DNA of 32,838 bases, taken from the NCBI GenBank assembly GCA_015069165.1, contig SVJD01000024.1:1-32838 (forward strand), written 5' to 3'. Below, in pieces: positions 15,880 to 23,708 of the stretch. The translations under genes and the position numbers were made by a program. The notes under the pieces were generated by a model. That model made no database searches and was not told where the DNA came from. It was given only the letters and a program-made list of their open reading frames with translations. Position 1 is the first letter of the stretch; every line of letters begins with the position of its first letter. This DNA is from Oscillospiraceae bacterium. Lineage in GTDB: Bacteria > Bacillota > Clostridia > UBA1212 > UBA1255.

Positions 15880-17016
15880 TTAAATCCAATATAAATCTTC
15901 AAATGTTTGAAGTGCGTAAGCATCTGTCATGCCTGCAATGTAGTCCATTACAATTTGCTCCGGTGCTTCGTCTTCTGCATATCCTTTTTCATCAATATAA
16001 GAAACGAGTCGTTGCATTGTTTTGCTCTTGTTTTTACGATCAAGATTTTTGGCATTTTCATAAAGAATCTCAAAGAGTCCTTCTATTGCATTTTTTGCTG
16101 TTATCTCATATCTGCGAAGCAAACCCGATTGATATATCTGCTTGTTGTTTGTCAAAATCATTTCGCGCAAAGCTTCACCTTTCGCTCTGCTCAAGCGGAT
16201 ATATTCTGTATTATAACTGTTCTCAATAAGGTCGAGAACAAGCGTATTGATAACTTCGCCATTTGTATTTCCCAATTCCCTGCGTATTTCAGGAGCTATA
16301 TCCTTGAAATCTATAAGTTTTGCTCTTATGGCATCCTCAATATCTCTGCCCACATAAGCAATTTTATCAACAAGACGAACAACACAAGCTTCCAAAGTAT
16401 ACGGCATACACTTTCTGTGCTCCGTTTCATAAATCAAATTAGGGTCTTTCATCTTATCGGCATACAAAATATACTCATCATAGTTCTCGCCGCAATGACT
16501 TACTATACCATCTCTTACTTCGTATGTAAGATTAAGACCGTTTTTTTCAAAAATTTTCTCTCTGGAAATTCTCTCACATAACCTATCGACAACTCTCAAG
16601 CTGTGGTATTCGTGCCTAAAAGACATTGAAGGATTAATCTTTTTTACGCAGCTGTCTAAAACTCTCTCGCCGGTATGCCCAAATGGAGCATGACCCACGT
16701 CATGCCCCAGAGCAATTGCGTTAATTAAGTCTTGATTAAGTCCGAGCGTTCTGCCGATAGTAACAGAAATCGCACGCACATATAAAACGTGCTCCATTCT
16801 TGTACAGATATGGTCGCTTTTGGCATTAAAGAACACTTGTGTTTTATGGCGCAAACGTCTGAAATCCTCAGAATAAAGAATTCTGTCCGCATCACGCTCA
16901 TAGTCAGAGCGTATTTTACAAGGTTCTTCAGGCAAACGCCTTCCCAATGTATCTACGGAATGGGAAGCAAGCGGCGACAATTGTTTTTCCTGTTCAAGTC
17001 TGATATCACGCCACAT
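15880..17016 (-). CDS. dgt: Deoxyguanosinetriphosphate triphosphohydrolase-like protein
   Basis: A 378-residue HD-type dNTPase of the Dgt family, which cuts dNTPs to deoxynucleoside and tripolyphosphate. Seen: DADRILYSEDFRRLRHKTQV near the N-terminus, MEHVLYVRAISVTIGRTLGL with the first metal His, and ALGHDVGHAPFGHTGE with the His-Asp pair. VRLVDKIAYVGRDIEDAIRA carries the last Asp. Its length fits the Gram-positive type rather than the longer E. coli Dgt. It starts 3 bp after the isomerase stop and lies directly before the YfbR-like gene. Nucleotide preference cannot be told. Confidence 0.9.
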   Translation of the reverse strand: MWRDIRLEQEKQLSPLASHSVDTLGRRLPEEPCKIRSDYERDADRILYSEDFRRLRHKTQVFFNAKSDHICTRMEHVLYVRAISVTIGRTLGLNQDLINAIALGHDVGHAPFGHTGERVLDSCVKKINPSMSFRHEYHSLRVVDRLCERISREKIFEKNGLNLTYEVRDGIVSHCGENYDEYILYADKMKDPNLIYETEHRKCMPYTLEACVVRLVDKIAYVGRDIEDAIRAKLIDFKDIAPEIRRELGNTNGEVINTLVLDLIENSYNTEYIRLSRAKGEALREMILTNNKQIYQSGLLRRYEITAKNAIEGLFEILYENAKNLDRKNKSKTMQRLVSYIDEKGYAEDEAPEQIVMDYIAGMTDAYALQTFEDLYWI

Positions 17017-17019
17017 AAA

Positions 17020-17985
17020 TTATGCCCACCACATTTCTCCGGCTTTTTCGAAAATAAGAACTTCTTTAAGAAGTGCAATAGCCTTTTGAAGTCCCTCTGT
17101 AGGAGACATAAGTGAATCTTCGTGTTCAATGCTTATTACATCGTCATAACCCACAAGTTTAAGCATACTTACAATGTCTTTCCACATTTTCAAATCATTA
17201 CCGTATCCAAGTGTACGGAATACCCAAGATCTATTGATAACATCTCCGTAATGCTTTGTGTCAAGAACACCATTCTTTGCCATATTTGCAGCATCGAGGC
17301 GTACATCTTTTCCGTGTACGAAATAGATAGCATCACCGAGAGTACGTGCAGCCTCAACAGGATCCATACCTTGCCAAATAAGATGGCTGGGATCAAAGTT
17401 TGCACCGATAATATCACCCACCGCTGCGCGAAGTTTTAAGAGTGTTTCCGGGTTGTATACACAGAATCCGGGATGCAATTCCAAACAGATTTTCTTAATG
17501 CCATGTTGTTTTGCAAATTCAGCAGTTTCTTTCCAATAAGGAATAAGCACTTCGTTCCACTGGTAGTCAAGAATTTCAAGAAAATCCTCAGGCCACGGAC
17601 AAGTTACCCAGTTCGGATGTTTTGATTCAGGGCAGTCACCGGGACAGCCGGAAAATCCTACGATTCTGTCAATACCGAGTTTTTCTGCAAGAAGTATTGC
17701 ATTTATAAAATCATCATGGAATTTTTTTGCTTTTTCTTTATTGGGATGCACCGGATTTCCGTGACAGCTGAGTGCACTTATTTCCAATCCGTTGCCGTAA
17801 ATCGCTTGTTTAAAAGCTTCAAGCTTTGATTCGTCATTAAGAAGAACAGTCGGATCACAATGAGCCGTTCCCGGGAAACCACCACAACCGATTTCCACCA
17901 TCTGAACACCTGAATCAGCAAGATATTTCATTGCTTTTTCAAGCTCTACACTTCCCAAAACTACTGTAAACACACCTAATTTCAT
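17020..17985 (-). CDS. Sugar phosphate isomerase/epimerase (AP-endonuclease-2 TIM barrel)
   Basis: A 321-residue xylose-isomerase-like TIM barrel. MKLGVFTVVLGSVELEKAM starts strand 1. Metal-ligand candidates are CLELHPGF (Glu and His), NFDPSHLIWQG (Asp and His), FVHGKDVR (His, Lys and Asp) and VISIEHED (Glu). This matches the IolE/IolH-like group used in polyol and sugar catabolism. A Cys-rich loop (GFSGCPGDCPESKHPNW) near residue 110 is a mark of a subgroup. GGAGGTTAATTAT precedes the ATG. It sits between prfB and dgt without other sugar genes, so its substrate is unknown. Confidence 0.88.
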   Translation of the reverse strand: MKLGVFTVVLGSVELEKAMKYLADSGVQMVEIGCGGFPGTAHCDPTVLLNDESKLEAFKQAIYGNGLEISALSCHGNPVHPNKEKAKKFHDDFINAILLAEKLGIDRIVGFSGCPGDCPESKHPNWVTCPWPEDFLEILDYQWNEVLIPYWKETAEFAKQHGIKKICLELHPGFCVYNPETLLKLRAAVGDIIGANFDPSHLIWQGMDPVEAARTLGDAIYFVHGKDVRLDAANMAKNGVLDTKHYGDVINRSWVFRTLGYGNDLKMWKDIVSMLKLVGYDDVISIEHEDSLMSPTEGLQKAIALLKEVLIFEKAGEMWWA

Positions 17986-18013
17986 ATAATTAACCTCCGT
18001 TTATCAGTTATAT

Positions 18014-19127
18014 TTATTTGTTTTTATTAAATTCATTCACGAGATACGCATTTACAAACCCGTCCAGATTACCGTCCATAACTTTTTCTACCACTGTTTC
18101 TTCGTAATTTGTACGATGGTCTTTTACTAAAGTATAAGGGCAAAATACATAAGAACGAATTTGGCTTCCCCATGCAATCTCCATTTGATTTCCTTTGATA
18201 TCGGAAATTTTCTCAACATTTTCACGTTGTTTAATCTCAAATAACTTTGAGCGAAGCATTTTCATGGCAGTTTCCTTATTTTGAAGCTGAGAACGCTCCG
18301 TTTGACATGCAACTGTGATACCTGTAGGCTTATGCGTAATTCTTACGGCAGAGTCAGTTTTATTGATATGCTGTCCGCCTGCACCGCTGGAACGGTATGT
18401 GCCGATTTCCAAGTCCTCCGGTTTAATGTCGATTTCTATTGTATCGTCTATCTCCGGCATAACCTCAACAGACACGAAAGATGTGTGTCTTCTTCCGGCT
18501 GCATCAAAAGGCGAAATACGCACTAAACGGTGTACTCCGTGTTCGCTTTTCAAGAAACCATATGCATTATCGCCGTTGATTTCAAAAACAGCACTTTTTA
18601 TACCTGCTTCGTCCCCGTCAAGAACGTCTACGAGTTTAACCTCATAATCATGGGCCTCTCCCCAACGCATATACATTCTCAAAAGCATAGATGCCCAATC
18701 CTGAGACTCTGTACCGCCTGCACCGGGGTGTATTGTAACGATCGCATTATTAGCATCGTATTCGCCGGTAAATAATGTTTCAAGGCGCAACATATTAAAA
18801 GCTTGTTTATATGCTTCAAGCTCTTCTTTTACTGAATCAACCATAGAAATATCATTTTCTTCATTTCCTATGGCTATCATAAGTTCAATTTCTTCATATT
18901 TTGATTCAAGATGAGTAAACTTGCCTAATTTTGTTTTAAGCTGTTTCAAATGCTTAAGAACGGACTGTGATTTATCAGGATCATTCCAAAAATCAGGCTC
19001 AGATGCTTTATTTTCAAGTTCCTCTATCAGATTACGGATTCCTTCCGTGTCAAAGTGAATCCCTCAAATCGCATAAACTTTTTTGTAACTCGCCCAGCTC
19101 GGACTCGAACTGTTCTAATTCAAACAT
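18014..19127 (-). CDS. prfB: Peptide chain release factor 2 with programmed +1 frameshift
   Basis: RF2 ends translation at UGA and UAA. The gene is in two frames. Codons 1-25 run from ATG 19,127 (AAAGGAG ahead) to CTT, then an in-frame TGA at 19,052-19,050. Skipping one base at CTT-T-GAC enters the long frame and gives 370 residues. The SD-like AGGGAT three bases before CTT-TGA-C is the known RF2 stimulator, slightly weaker than the usual AGGGGG. RF2 thus limits its own synthesis. The body has the stop-reading motif SPF (RISPFDAAG) and the catalytic GGQ (SSGAGGQHINK). It follows rnr by about 34 bp. Confidence 0.97.
19050..19064 (-). promoter_or_regulatory. prfB programmed +1 frameshift site
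   Basis: On the minus strand: AGGGAT (19,064-19,059), TCA, then CTT-TGA-C. The slippery CTT, the UGA stop with following C, and the three-nt spacing to the Shine-Dalgarno-like element all match bacterial RF2 frameshift sites. Confidence 0.95.
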
Positions 19128-19161
19128 CGCTTATCAACTCCTTTTCAGTCATTTTACCACA

Positions 19162-20871
19162 TTATTTAATAAAATGGAACTCAATTTGACCCATTTTAAC
19201 ATTACAATTAACAACTTTTACGCGAACTTTATCTCCGATTGCATATTTTCTGCGATTAGTCTCCCCTATCGCTATCATTTTACGCTCATCGAATATCATA
19301 TAATCAGGCATACTGTTGTAAAAAACCAAACCCTCTGCCGAATTATCAAGTTTTACAAATATTCCGAATCCCGTTATATTGCATATAGTACCCGAAAAAG
19401 CATCTCCCAAAAATCCGTTCATATATTCCGCCACAAGTCTTTCTGTATACATTCTTTCTGCGTTCTCGGCTTCTCTTTCTGTAAAAGAACAATGTTTTAC
19501 CGCATCACCGCTTACACTTCTCCAAAAAGCTTCTTGCTTTGTGTTCAATTTGCCGCGAAGCACAGCCTTTATTATCCTGTGAATAAACAAATCGGGATAT
19601 CTTCTTATAGGCGAAGTAAAATGAGTATAATACTCTGCCGCCAAACCAAAATGTCCCTCATTGGCAGGAGAATATTCAGCCTTTTGCATTGATCTTAAAG
19701 CCAGCATACTTATAATCGGTTCTGCGGCTTTCCCCTTTGCTTTTTCAAGCAGGCGTTGAATCGCAAACGCAGGGTCATCCCCATCACCTTTTAATGTATA
19801 TCCCATACTTCTTACGCTCGTTCCCAAATTTTCAAGTTTTTCAGGGTCCGGATCTGCGTGCACACGGAACATAAACGGTACTTTAAGTTTTGCAAAATGT
19901 TCCGCAATAGTTTCATTTGCCGCAAGCATAAATTCCTCTATGATGTTATTTGCAAAATTGACGGAACTTTCTTCTACTTTTATAGGTTTACCGTTTTCAT
20001 CAGTAGCAACATACGTTTCAGGAAATTCAAAGTCCACCGCTCCCCTTTGGTATCTCATACGGTGTCTGATTTCTGCCAATTCTTTCATGAGTTTTATGTC
20101 TGCAATATACTCTTTAAACTCTTCTTCTAAATCCTTTTGCCTATACAAATCACTATCGCCCTCAAAAAGTGCTGTGATTTGTTTATATGTTATTTTATAT
20201 TCAACACAAATAAGGCTTTCAAAAATGTCATACTTTTCCACTTGGCCTTTTTGATTTATAACCATTTCAACAGAAAGCGCCAAACGATCTTCACCTACAT
20301 TCAAACTGCATATACCGTTTGACAACTTTTTAGGAAGCATCGGAAGCACCTTATCCACAAGATAAACACTGGTACCTCTTTTATACGCCTCTAAATCAAG
20401 CTCTGTTCCTTCTTTTACATAATGTGCAACATCAGCAATATGCACGCCGAGAACATATTTTCCCTCTTTTGTGCGTGATATAGACACTGCATCATCCACG
20501 TCTTTCGTTTCCTCGGAATCTATCGTAACGAGCGTTAAATTTCTCAAATCGCGTCTTCCTGCATTAAGTTCCTTTGCAATTGTGGTTGCACTCAAAGAAT
20601 TTCGTACATGCGACACCTCTTTCTTAACGGAATCCGGGAACACTTCTCTTTCTGCAATAAGTTCCTCAGGTGTTTTATAATTAGGTCTGTCAGATGCTTT
20701 TTCTTCCTTTTTGTTTCTGCGAGCCGAAACTTTCTTGCTTGTAACATCAAAGTTTTTCGCAAAATTGCCTCTTTTCTTAAAACTTTTACTTCCACTTCTC
20801 GACTTCTTTTTCAGTGCAAATTTTGCTTTATTTGCTTTATTATGATTTTTTTTACTTCTTGCTTTTTTCAT
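19162..20871 (-). CDS. rnr: RNase R/RNase II-family exoribonuclease lacking cold-shock domains
   Basis: A 569-residue 3'-5' exoribonuclease. The RNB catalytic domain starts near residue 95, with the metal-binding aspartates in TIDSEETKDVDDAVSI (Asp118, 124, 126, 127) and PMLPKKLSNGICSLN downstream. A C-terminal S1 RNA-binding domain starts with GTICNITGFGIFVKLDN. Usual RNase R has about 700-800 residues: two cold-shock domains before RNB and a lysine-rich C-terminal tail. Here residues 1-65 are a Lys/Arg/Ser-rich basic stretch, the cold-shock domains are absent, and the protein ends right after S1. GAGGT stands about 8 nt before the ATG. The secG-rnr order is common; smpB, often next, is not here. 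Confidence 0.88.
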   Translation of the reverse strand: MKKARSKKNHNKANKAKFALKKKSRSGSKSFKKRGNFAKNFDVTSKKVSARRNKKEEKASDRPNYKTPEELIAEREVFPDSVKKEVSHVRNSLSATTIAKELNAGRRDLRNLTLVTIDSEETKDVDDAVSISRTKEGKYVLGVHIADVAHYVKEGTELDLEAYKRGTSVYLVDKVLPMLPKKLSNGICSLNVGEDRLALSVEMVINQKGQVEKYDIFESLICVEYKITYKQITALFEGDSDLYRQKDLEEEFKEYIADIKLMKELAEIRHRMRYQRGAVDFEFPETYVATDENGKPIKVEESSVNFANNIIEEFMLAANETIAEHFAKLKVPFMFRVHADPDPEKLENLGTSVRSMGYTLKGDGDDPAFAIQRLLEKAKGKAAEPIISMLALRSMQKAEYSPANEGHFGLAAEYYTHFTSPIRRYPDLFIHRIIKAVLRGKLNTKQEAFWRSVSGDAVKHCSFTEREAENAERMYTERLVAEYMNGFLGDAFSGTICNITGFGIFVKLDNSAEGLVFYNSMPDYMIFDERKMIAIGETNRRKYAIGDKVRVKVVNCNVKMGQIEFHFIK

Positions 20872-20907
20872 AGCTCTTTACCTCTGTGACACATCTTATT
20901 TTAAGAC

Positions 20908-20938
20908 GCAAAAAGCCGCGCTGTAAAATGCACGGCTT
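20908..20938 (-). terminator. Terminator between secG and rnr
   Basis: On the minus strand AAGCCGTG (20,938-20,931) pairs with CGCGGCTT (20,920-20,913) and is followed by a run of T. It should stop part of the secG transcript. Because no good promoter is seen between it and rnr, read-through may feed the genes below. Confidence 0.7.
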
Positions 20939-20976
20939 CAAATAAACTGCTTTTAATTTATTATTATAATCCGGTC

Positions 20977-21228
20977 TCAGCCCATACGCATAAGCACGCT
21001 AAGTACTATTGCTACAACTGCGAAAAATACGGAGAGCACTACTGTAAGCTTTGACAAAAATCTTTCTTTGCTCAAACCTTTATTCTTGCTGTAATAAGAA
21101 TCTGAATTCTCACCTGTAATTACGCTGCTAAGTCCGTCGCTCTTTGACTCTTGCATTGCTACTATAATAATAACAACTAAACAAATAAGCATATAAAATA
21201 CACCAAGTATTATTTTTAAAGCTGTCAT
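20977..21228 (-). CDS. secG: Preprotein translocase subunit SecG
   Basis: An 83-residue protein with two membrane helices (about residues 4-24 and 60-81) and a short loop rich in Gly and Ser between them. ILGVFYMLICLVVIIIVAMQ followed by ESKSDGLSS is typical of SecG, the small subunit that aids SecYEG translocation. GGAGGTGG precedes the ATG, and a consensus promoter lies at 21,272-21,300. It heads the minus-strand block that also contains secA about 6 kb further on. Confidence 0.93.
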   Translation of the reverse strand: MTALKIILGVFYMLICLVVIIIVAMQESKSDGLSSVITGENSDSYYSKNKGLSKERFLSKLTVVLSVFFAVVAIVLSVLMRMG

Positions 21229-21271
21229 TTATTCCACCTCCGCTGCTTTTTGTAAAAATTAAGCAAAAAAG

Positions 21272-21300
21272 ATTATATCACAACCTACTTACCTGTGCAA
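21272..21300 (-). promoter_or_regulatory. Promoter of secG
   Basis: On the minus strand TTGCAC (21,300-21,295), a 17-bp spacer with TGTGA before the -10, and TATAAT (21,277-21,272). It may drive the whole secG-rnr-prfB-secA run. Confidence 0.75.
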
Positions 21301-21317
21301 GCCTTTTTTTCATTTCC

Positions 21318-21347
21318 TTGACAAGTCTTGTTTTTCTGTGCTAATCT
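21318..21347 (+). promoter_or_regulatory. Promoter of the radical SAM gene
   Basis: TTGACA (21,318-21,323) and TAATCT (21,342-21,347) with 18-bp spacing, about 30 bp before the GTG start. Confidence 0.6.
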
Positions 21348-21377
21348 TCTAAAAGTTTTTCAAGAAGGAGCAAGCCG

Positions 21378-22277
21378 GTGAAACGCTATTATAAAACCGC
21401 AAATTCATATTTCCATGAACGTTTTGGGTGTAAAGTTTATAAATTAGCTTTAGACGGCGGAATGTCCTGCCCCAATCGTGACGGAACGCTTGGCACTCGC
21501 GGTTGTATTTTTTGCAGTAACGGCGGCAGCGGTGATTTCGCTGAAAAACAATGCGGAAACATCAAGCTTCAAATGGAGCGTGCAATTCAAAGGCTTGACG
21601 GCAAAAACCGCGGCGAACATTTCATTGCATATTTCCAAAGTTACACAAACACGTACGCAGATATTCAAACCTTGCGCAACCTTTTTTATTCTGCTATTTC
21701 AGAAGACTTTATTGTAGGTCTTTCCATAGCTACCAGGCCCGATTGTTTGGGCAAAGATGTTCTCGATTTAATCGCAGAATTAAATTCAATCAAGCCTGTT
21801 TTCATAGAGCTCGGGTTACAAACCATACATGAAGAAACAGCCAAATTCATACGGCGTGGTTATACCTTAGATGTTTACGACAGTGCCGTTGAAAATCTCA
21901 AAAAAACAGGAGCGCACATTATAACGCACATGATATTAGGGCTTCCCGGAGAGGATTCCGAAATGATGCAGCAAACGGCGAAACACATCGCTTCAATAGG
22001 AAGTGACGGCGTAAAGCTACAGCTTTTGCATATTTTGTGCGGCACGGATTTAGGCGATTTGTACGAAGCCGGCAGTATTTCCGCACTTTCTAAGTCGGAA
22101 TATATTTCGTGCCTTTGCGATTGCGTACGTTGTTTCCCCAACGGCACCGTGCTTCACAGAATAACGGGCGACGCCCCGAAAAATTTATTGATTGCGCCAA
22201 AATGGTCGGCTGACAAAAAGCATGTTTTGCAAGAGATACGAGAAACTTTTGCCGCTTGCGATATTATTTTACAATAA
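21378..22277 (+). CDS. TIGR01212-family radical SAM protein (YhcC-like)
   Basis: A 299-residue radical SAM enzyme. The [4Fe-4S] cysteines lie in CPNRDGTLGTRGCIFCSNGG (about residues 30-49), with the long first gap that marks this family. SIATRPDCLGKDVLDL and FIELGLQTIHEETAKFIRRG are further conserved blocks, and MILGLPGED is the SAM-binding GxPGE-like turn. YhcC-like proteins are widespread but their substrate is not firmly known; they resemble the Elp3 and MiaB-like RNA-modifying group. The start is GTG at 21,378 with AAGGAG 8 nt before it. The next gene follows by 24 bp with its own GGGAGG. Confidence 0.93.
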   Translation: MKRYYKTANSYFHERFGCKVYKLALDGGMSCPNRDGTLGTRGCIFCSNGGSGDFAEKQCGNIKLQMERAIQRLDGKNRGEHFIAYFQSYTNTYADIQTLRNLFYSAISEDFIVGLSIATRPDCLGKDVLDLIAELNSIKPVFIELGLQTIHEETAKFIRRGYTLDVYDSAVENLKKTGAHIITHMILGLPGEDSEMMQQTAKHIASIGSDGVKLQLLHILCGTDLGDLYEAGSISALSKSEYISCLCDCVRCFPNGTVLHRITGDAPKNLLIAPKWSADKKHVLQEIRETFAACDIILQ

Positions 22278-22301
22278 TGCCATAATATACGGGAGGTTGT
22301 T

Positions 22302-23708
22302 ATGGAATTAACAAAAATTAATAAAACAGAAGATATTTTAAAAATAAAACCATATTTGGATATGTACAAAAATGATTTTTCAGATTTGACGTGTCCTAAT
22401 TTTTATATGTGGAAAGATATTTACCCGAGAGAATACTGTATTTTTGAAGAAACTTTAATAATAAGAGAAGTTTCTGCTTCTGACGAAAAATTTTTCCGTT
22501 TTTATTTACCTGTGGGTAAAAACATTCGCGGAGCTACGGAACTTATTGAAAAGTATTGTCTTGACCGACACGCGCCTCTTATTTGGTCAAATTTAACTTT
22601 AAAGGAAGCTGAAAAACTCGCTCTGCACTATCATAAATCTAAAATCGAATATAACAGAGACCAAAGCGACTATGTATACAGTGCTGAAGATATGCGGACT
22701 TTTAAAGGCAAAAAATTTGCAGGTCAGCGTAACCATATCAATAAATTTAAAAATCTTTACGGCGAGTACGAATACCACCAAATAACTTCCGAAAATTTAA
22801 GCACAGTCAAAAATTTTTTGATTGATTTTGCAAAAAAAAGAGAATTTTCAAGCAAAGAGGAATTTACGGAATACGAGCTCAATTTAAAATTATCTGATAA
22901 AATTTCCGAGCTTGGCTGTGTAGGTGGTTTTGTTTCCTGTAACGGAAGCGTGATTGCCGTTGACATAGGCGAAATACGAGGCAACACATTATATGTTTGT
23001 GCAGAAAAGGCAGACCGCAACTATCAAGGAACGTACCAAATTATGGTACAGGAATTTGCAAAGCACAACACTAATGACACTGTTTGTTTTATAAATCGTG
23101 AGGACGATATGGGAAGCGAAGGATTAAGGACTTCAAAGCTTCAATACCAGCCGATTGAAATTAAACATAAGTACTATCTTACCGTTTCGACGTTATTCGA
23201 CAAAATTATCTCTCCTGTAAAAATTTCCGGCGAACATGTAATTTTGGATGATATTACAAATAAAGACAAAGAAGCTTTAATGCACCTTTATACAGACGAT
23301 GAAAACAATAAATATTGGGGATATGATTATAAAGAAGATGCACCAAAGGACATTACTTCCGATTATTTTATTGATTTTGTAAAGAAAATGAAAGAAACAA
23401 AAGAGGAATATTCCGTAGCAATAAGAGTGGATTCTTCTTTTGCAGGCGAAGGTGTTTTTCATAATTTCGATTTTTGCGGCAGCGTCGAACTGGGTATACG
23501 TTTACTTCCGGAATTCCAAGGACAAGGTTTTGCTGTCGATGCCGTAAAGGCTATGAAAAACTTTGCAACGAGCACGCTTAATGCCAAAACAGTTAAAATG
23601 AAATGTATGCTCGAAAACCGAAAATCCGCCGATATGATAAAAAAATCGGGATTCACAGAGGAATCCCGAGATGAAATTTTTATTTATTTCACTTCTTTTA
23701 CCGTGTAG
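22302..23708 (+). CDS. DUF2156 (MprF C-terminal-like) - GNAT fusion protein
   Basis: A 468-residue two-domain protein. Residues 1-295 match DUF2156, a double GNAT-like fold related to the aminoacyl-tRNA-using domain of MprF; note KFAGQRNHINKFKN and YVCAEKADRNYQGTYQIM. Residues 310-468 form a GNAT acetyltransferase, with GIRLLPEFQGQGFAVDAVKAM (acetyl-CoA loop) and MLENRKSADMIKKSGF. It may transfer an acyl or aminoacyl group, but the acceptor is unknown. The 3' end overlaps the copA gene by 25 bp and contains the copA terminator hairpin within its own codons. It probably shares the radical SAM transcript. Confidence 0.82.
   Translation: MELTKINKTEDILKIKPYLDMYKNDFSDLTCPNFYMWKDIYPREYCIFEETLIIREVSASDEKFFRFYLPVGKNIRGATELIEKYCLDRHAPLIWSNLTLKEAEKLALHYHKSKIEYNRDQSDYVYSAEDMRTFKGKKFAGQRNHINKFKNLYGEYEYHQITSENLSTVKNFLIDFAKKREFSSKEEFTEYELNLKLSDKISELGCVGGFVSCNGSVIAVDIGEIRGNTLYVCAEKADRNYQGTYQIMVQEFAKHNTNDTVCFINREDDMGSEGLRTSKLQYQPIEIKHKYYLTVSTLFDKIISPVKISGEHVILDDITNKDKEALMHLYTDDENNKYWGYDYKEDAPKDITSDYFIDFVKKMKETKEEYSVAIRVDSSFAGEGVFHNFDFCGSVELGIRLLPEFQGQGFAVDAVKAMKNFATSTLNAKTVKMKCMLENRKSADMIKKSGFTEESRDEIFIYFTSFTV
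23639..23669 (-). terminator. Terminator of the copper ATPase operon, inside the opposite gene
   Basis: On the minus strand TCGGGATTC (23,669-23,661) pairs perfectly with GAATCCCGA (23,654-23,646) around a 6-nt loop, followed by seven T residues (23,645-23,639). The whole hairpin lies in the coding 3' end of the DUF2156-GNAT gene. Confidence 0.8.

Noticed and set aside
18014-18949. prfB as a gene starting at 18,949
   Set aside because: That start is internal. The N-terminal part with the frameshift signal lies upstream, from 19,127.
21229-21377. Riboswitch or small RNA between secG and the radical SAM gene
   Set aside because: The region is fully explained by two divergent promoters and ribosome binding sites; no conserved RNA fold is apparent.
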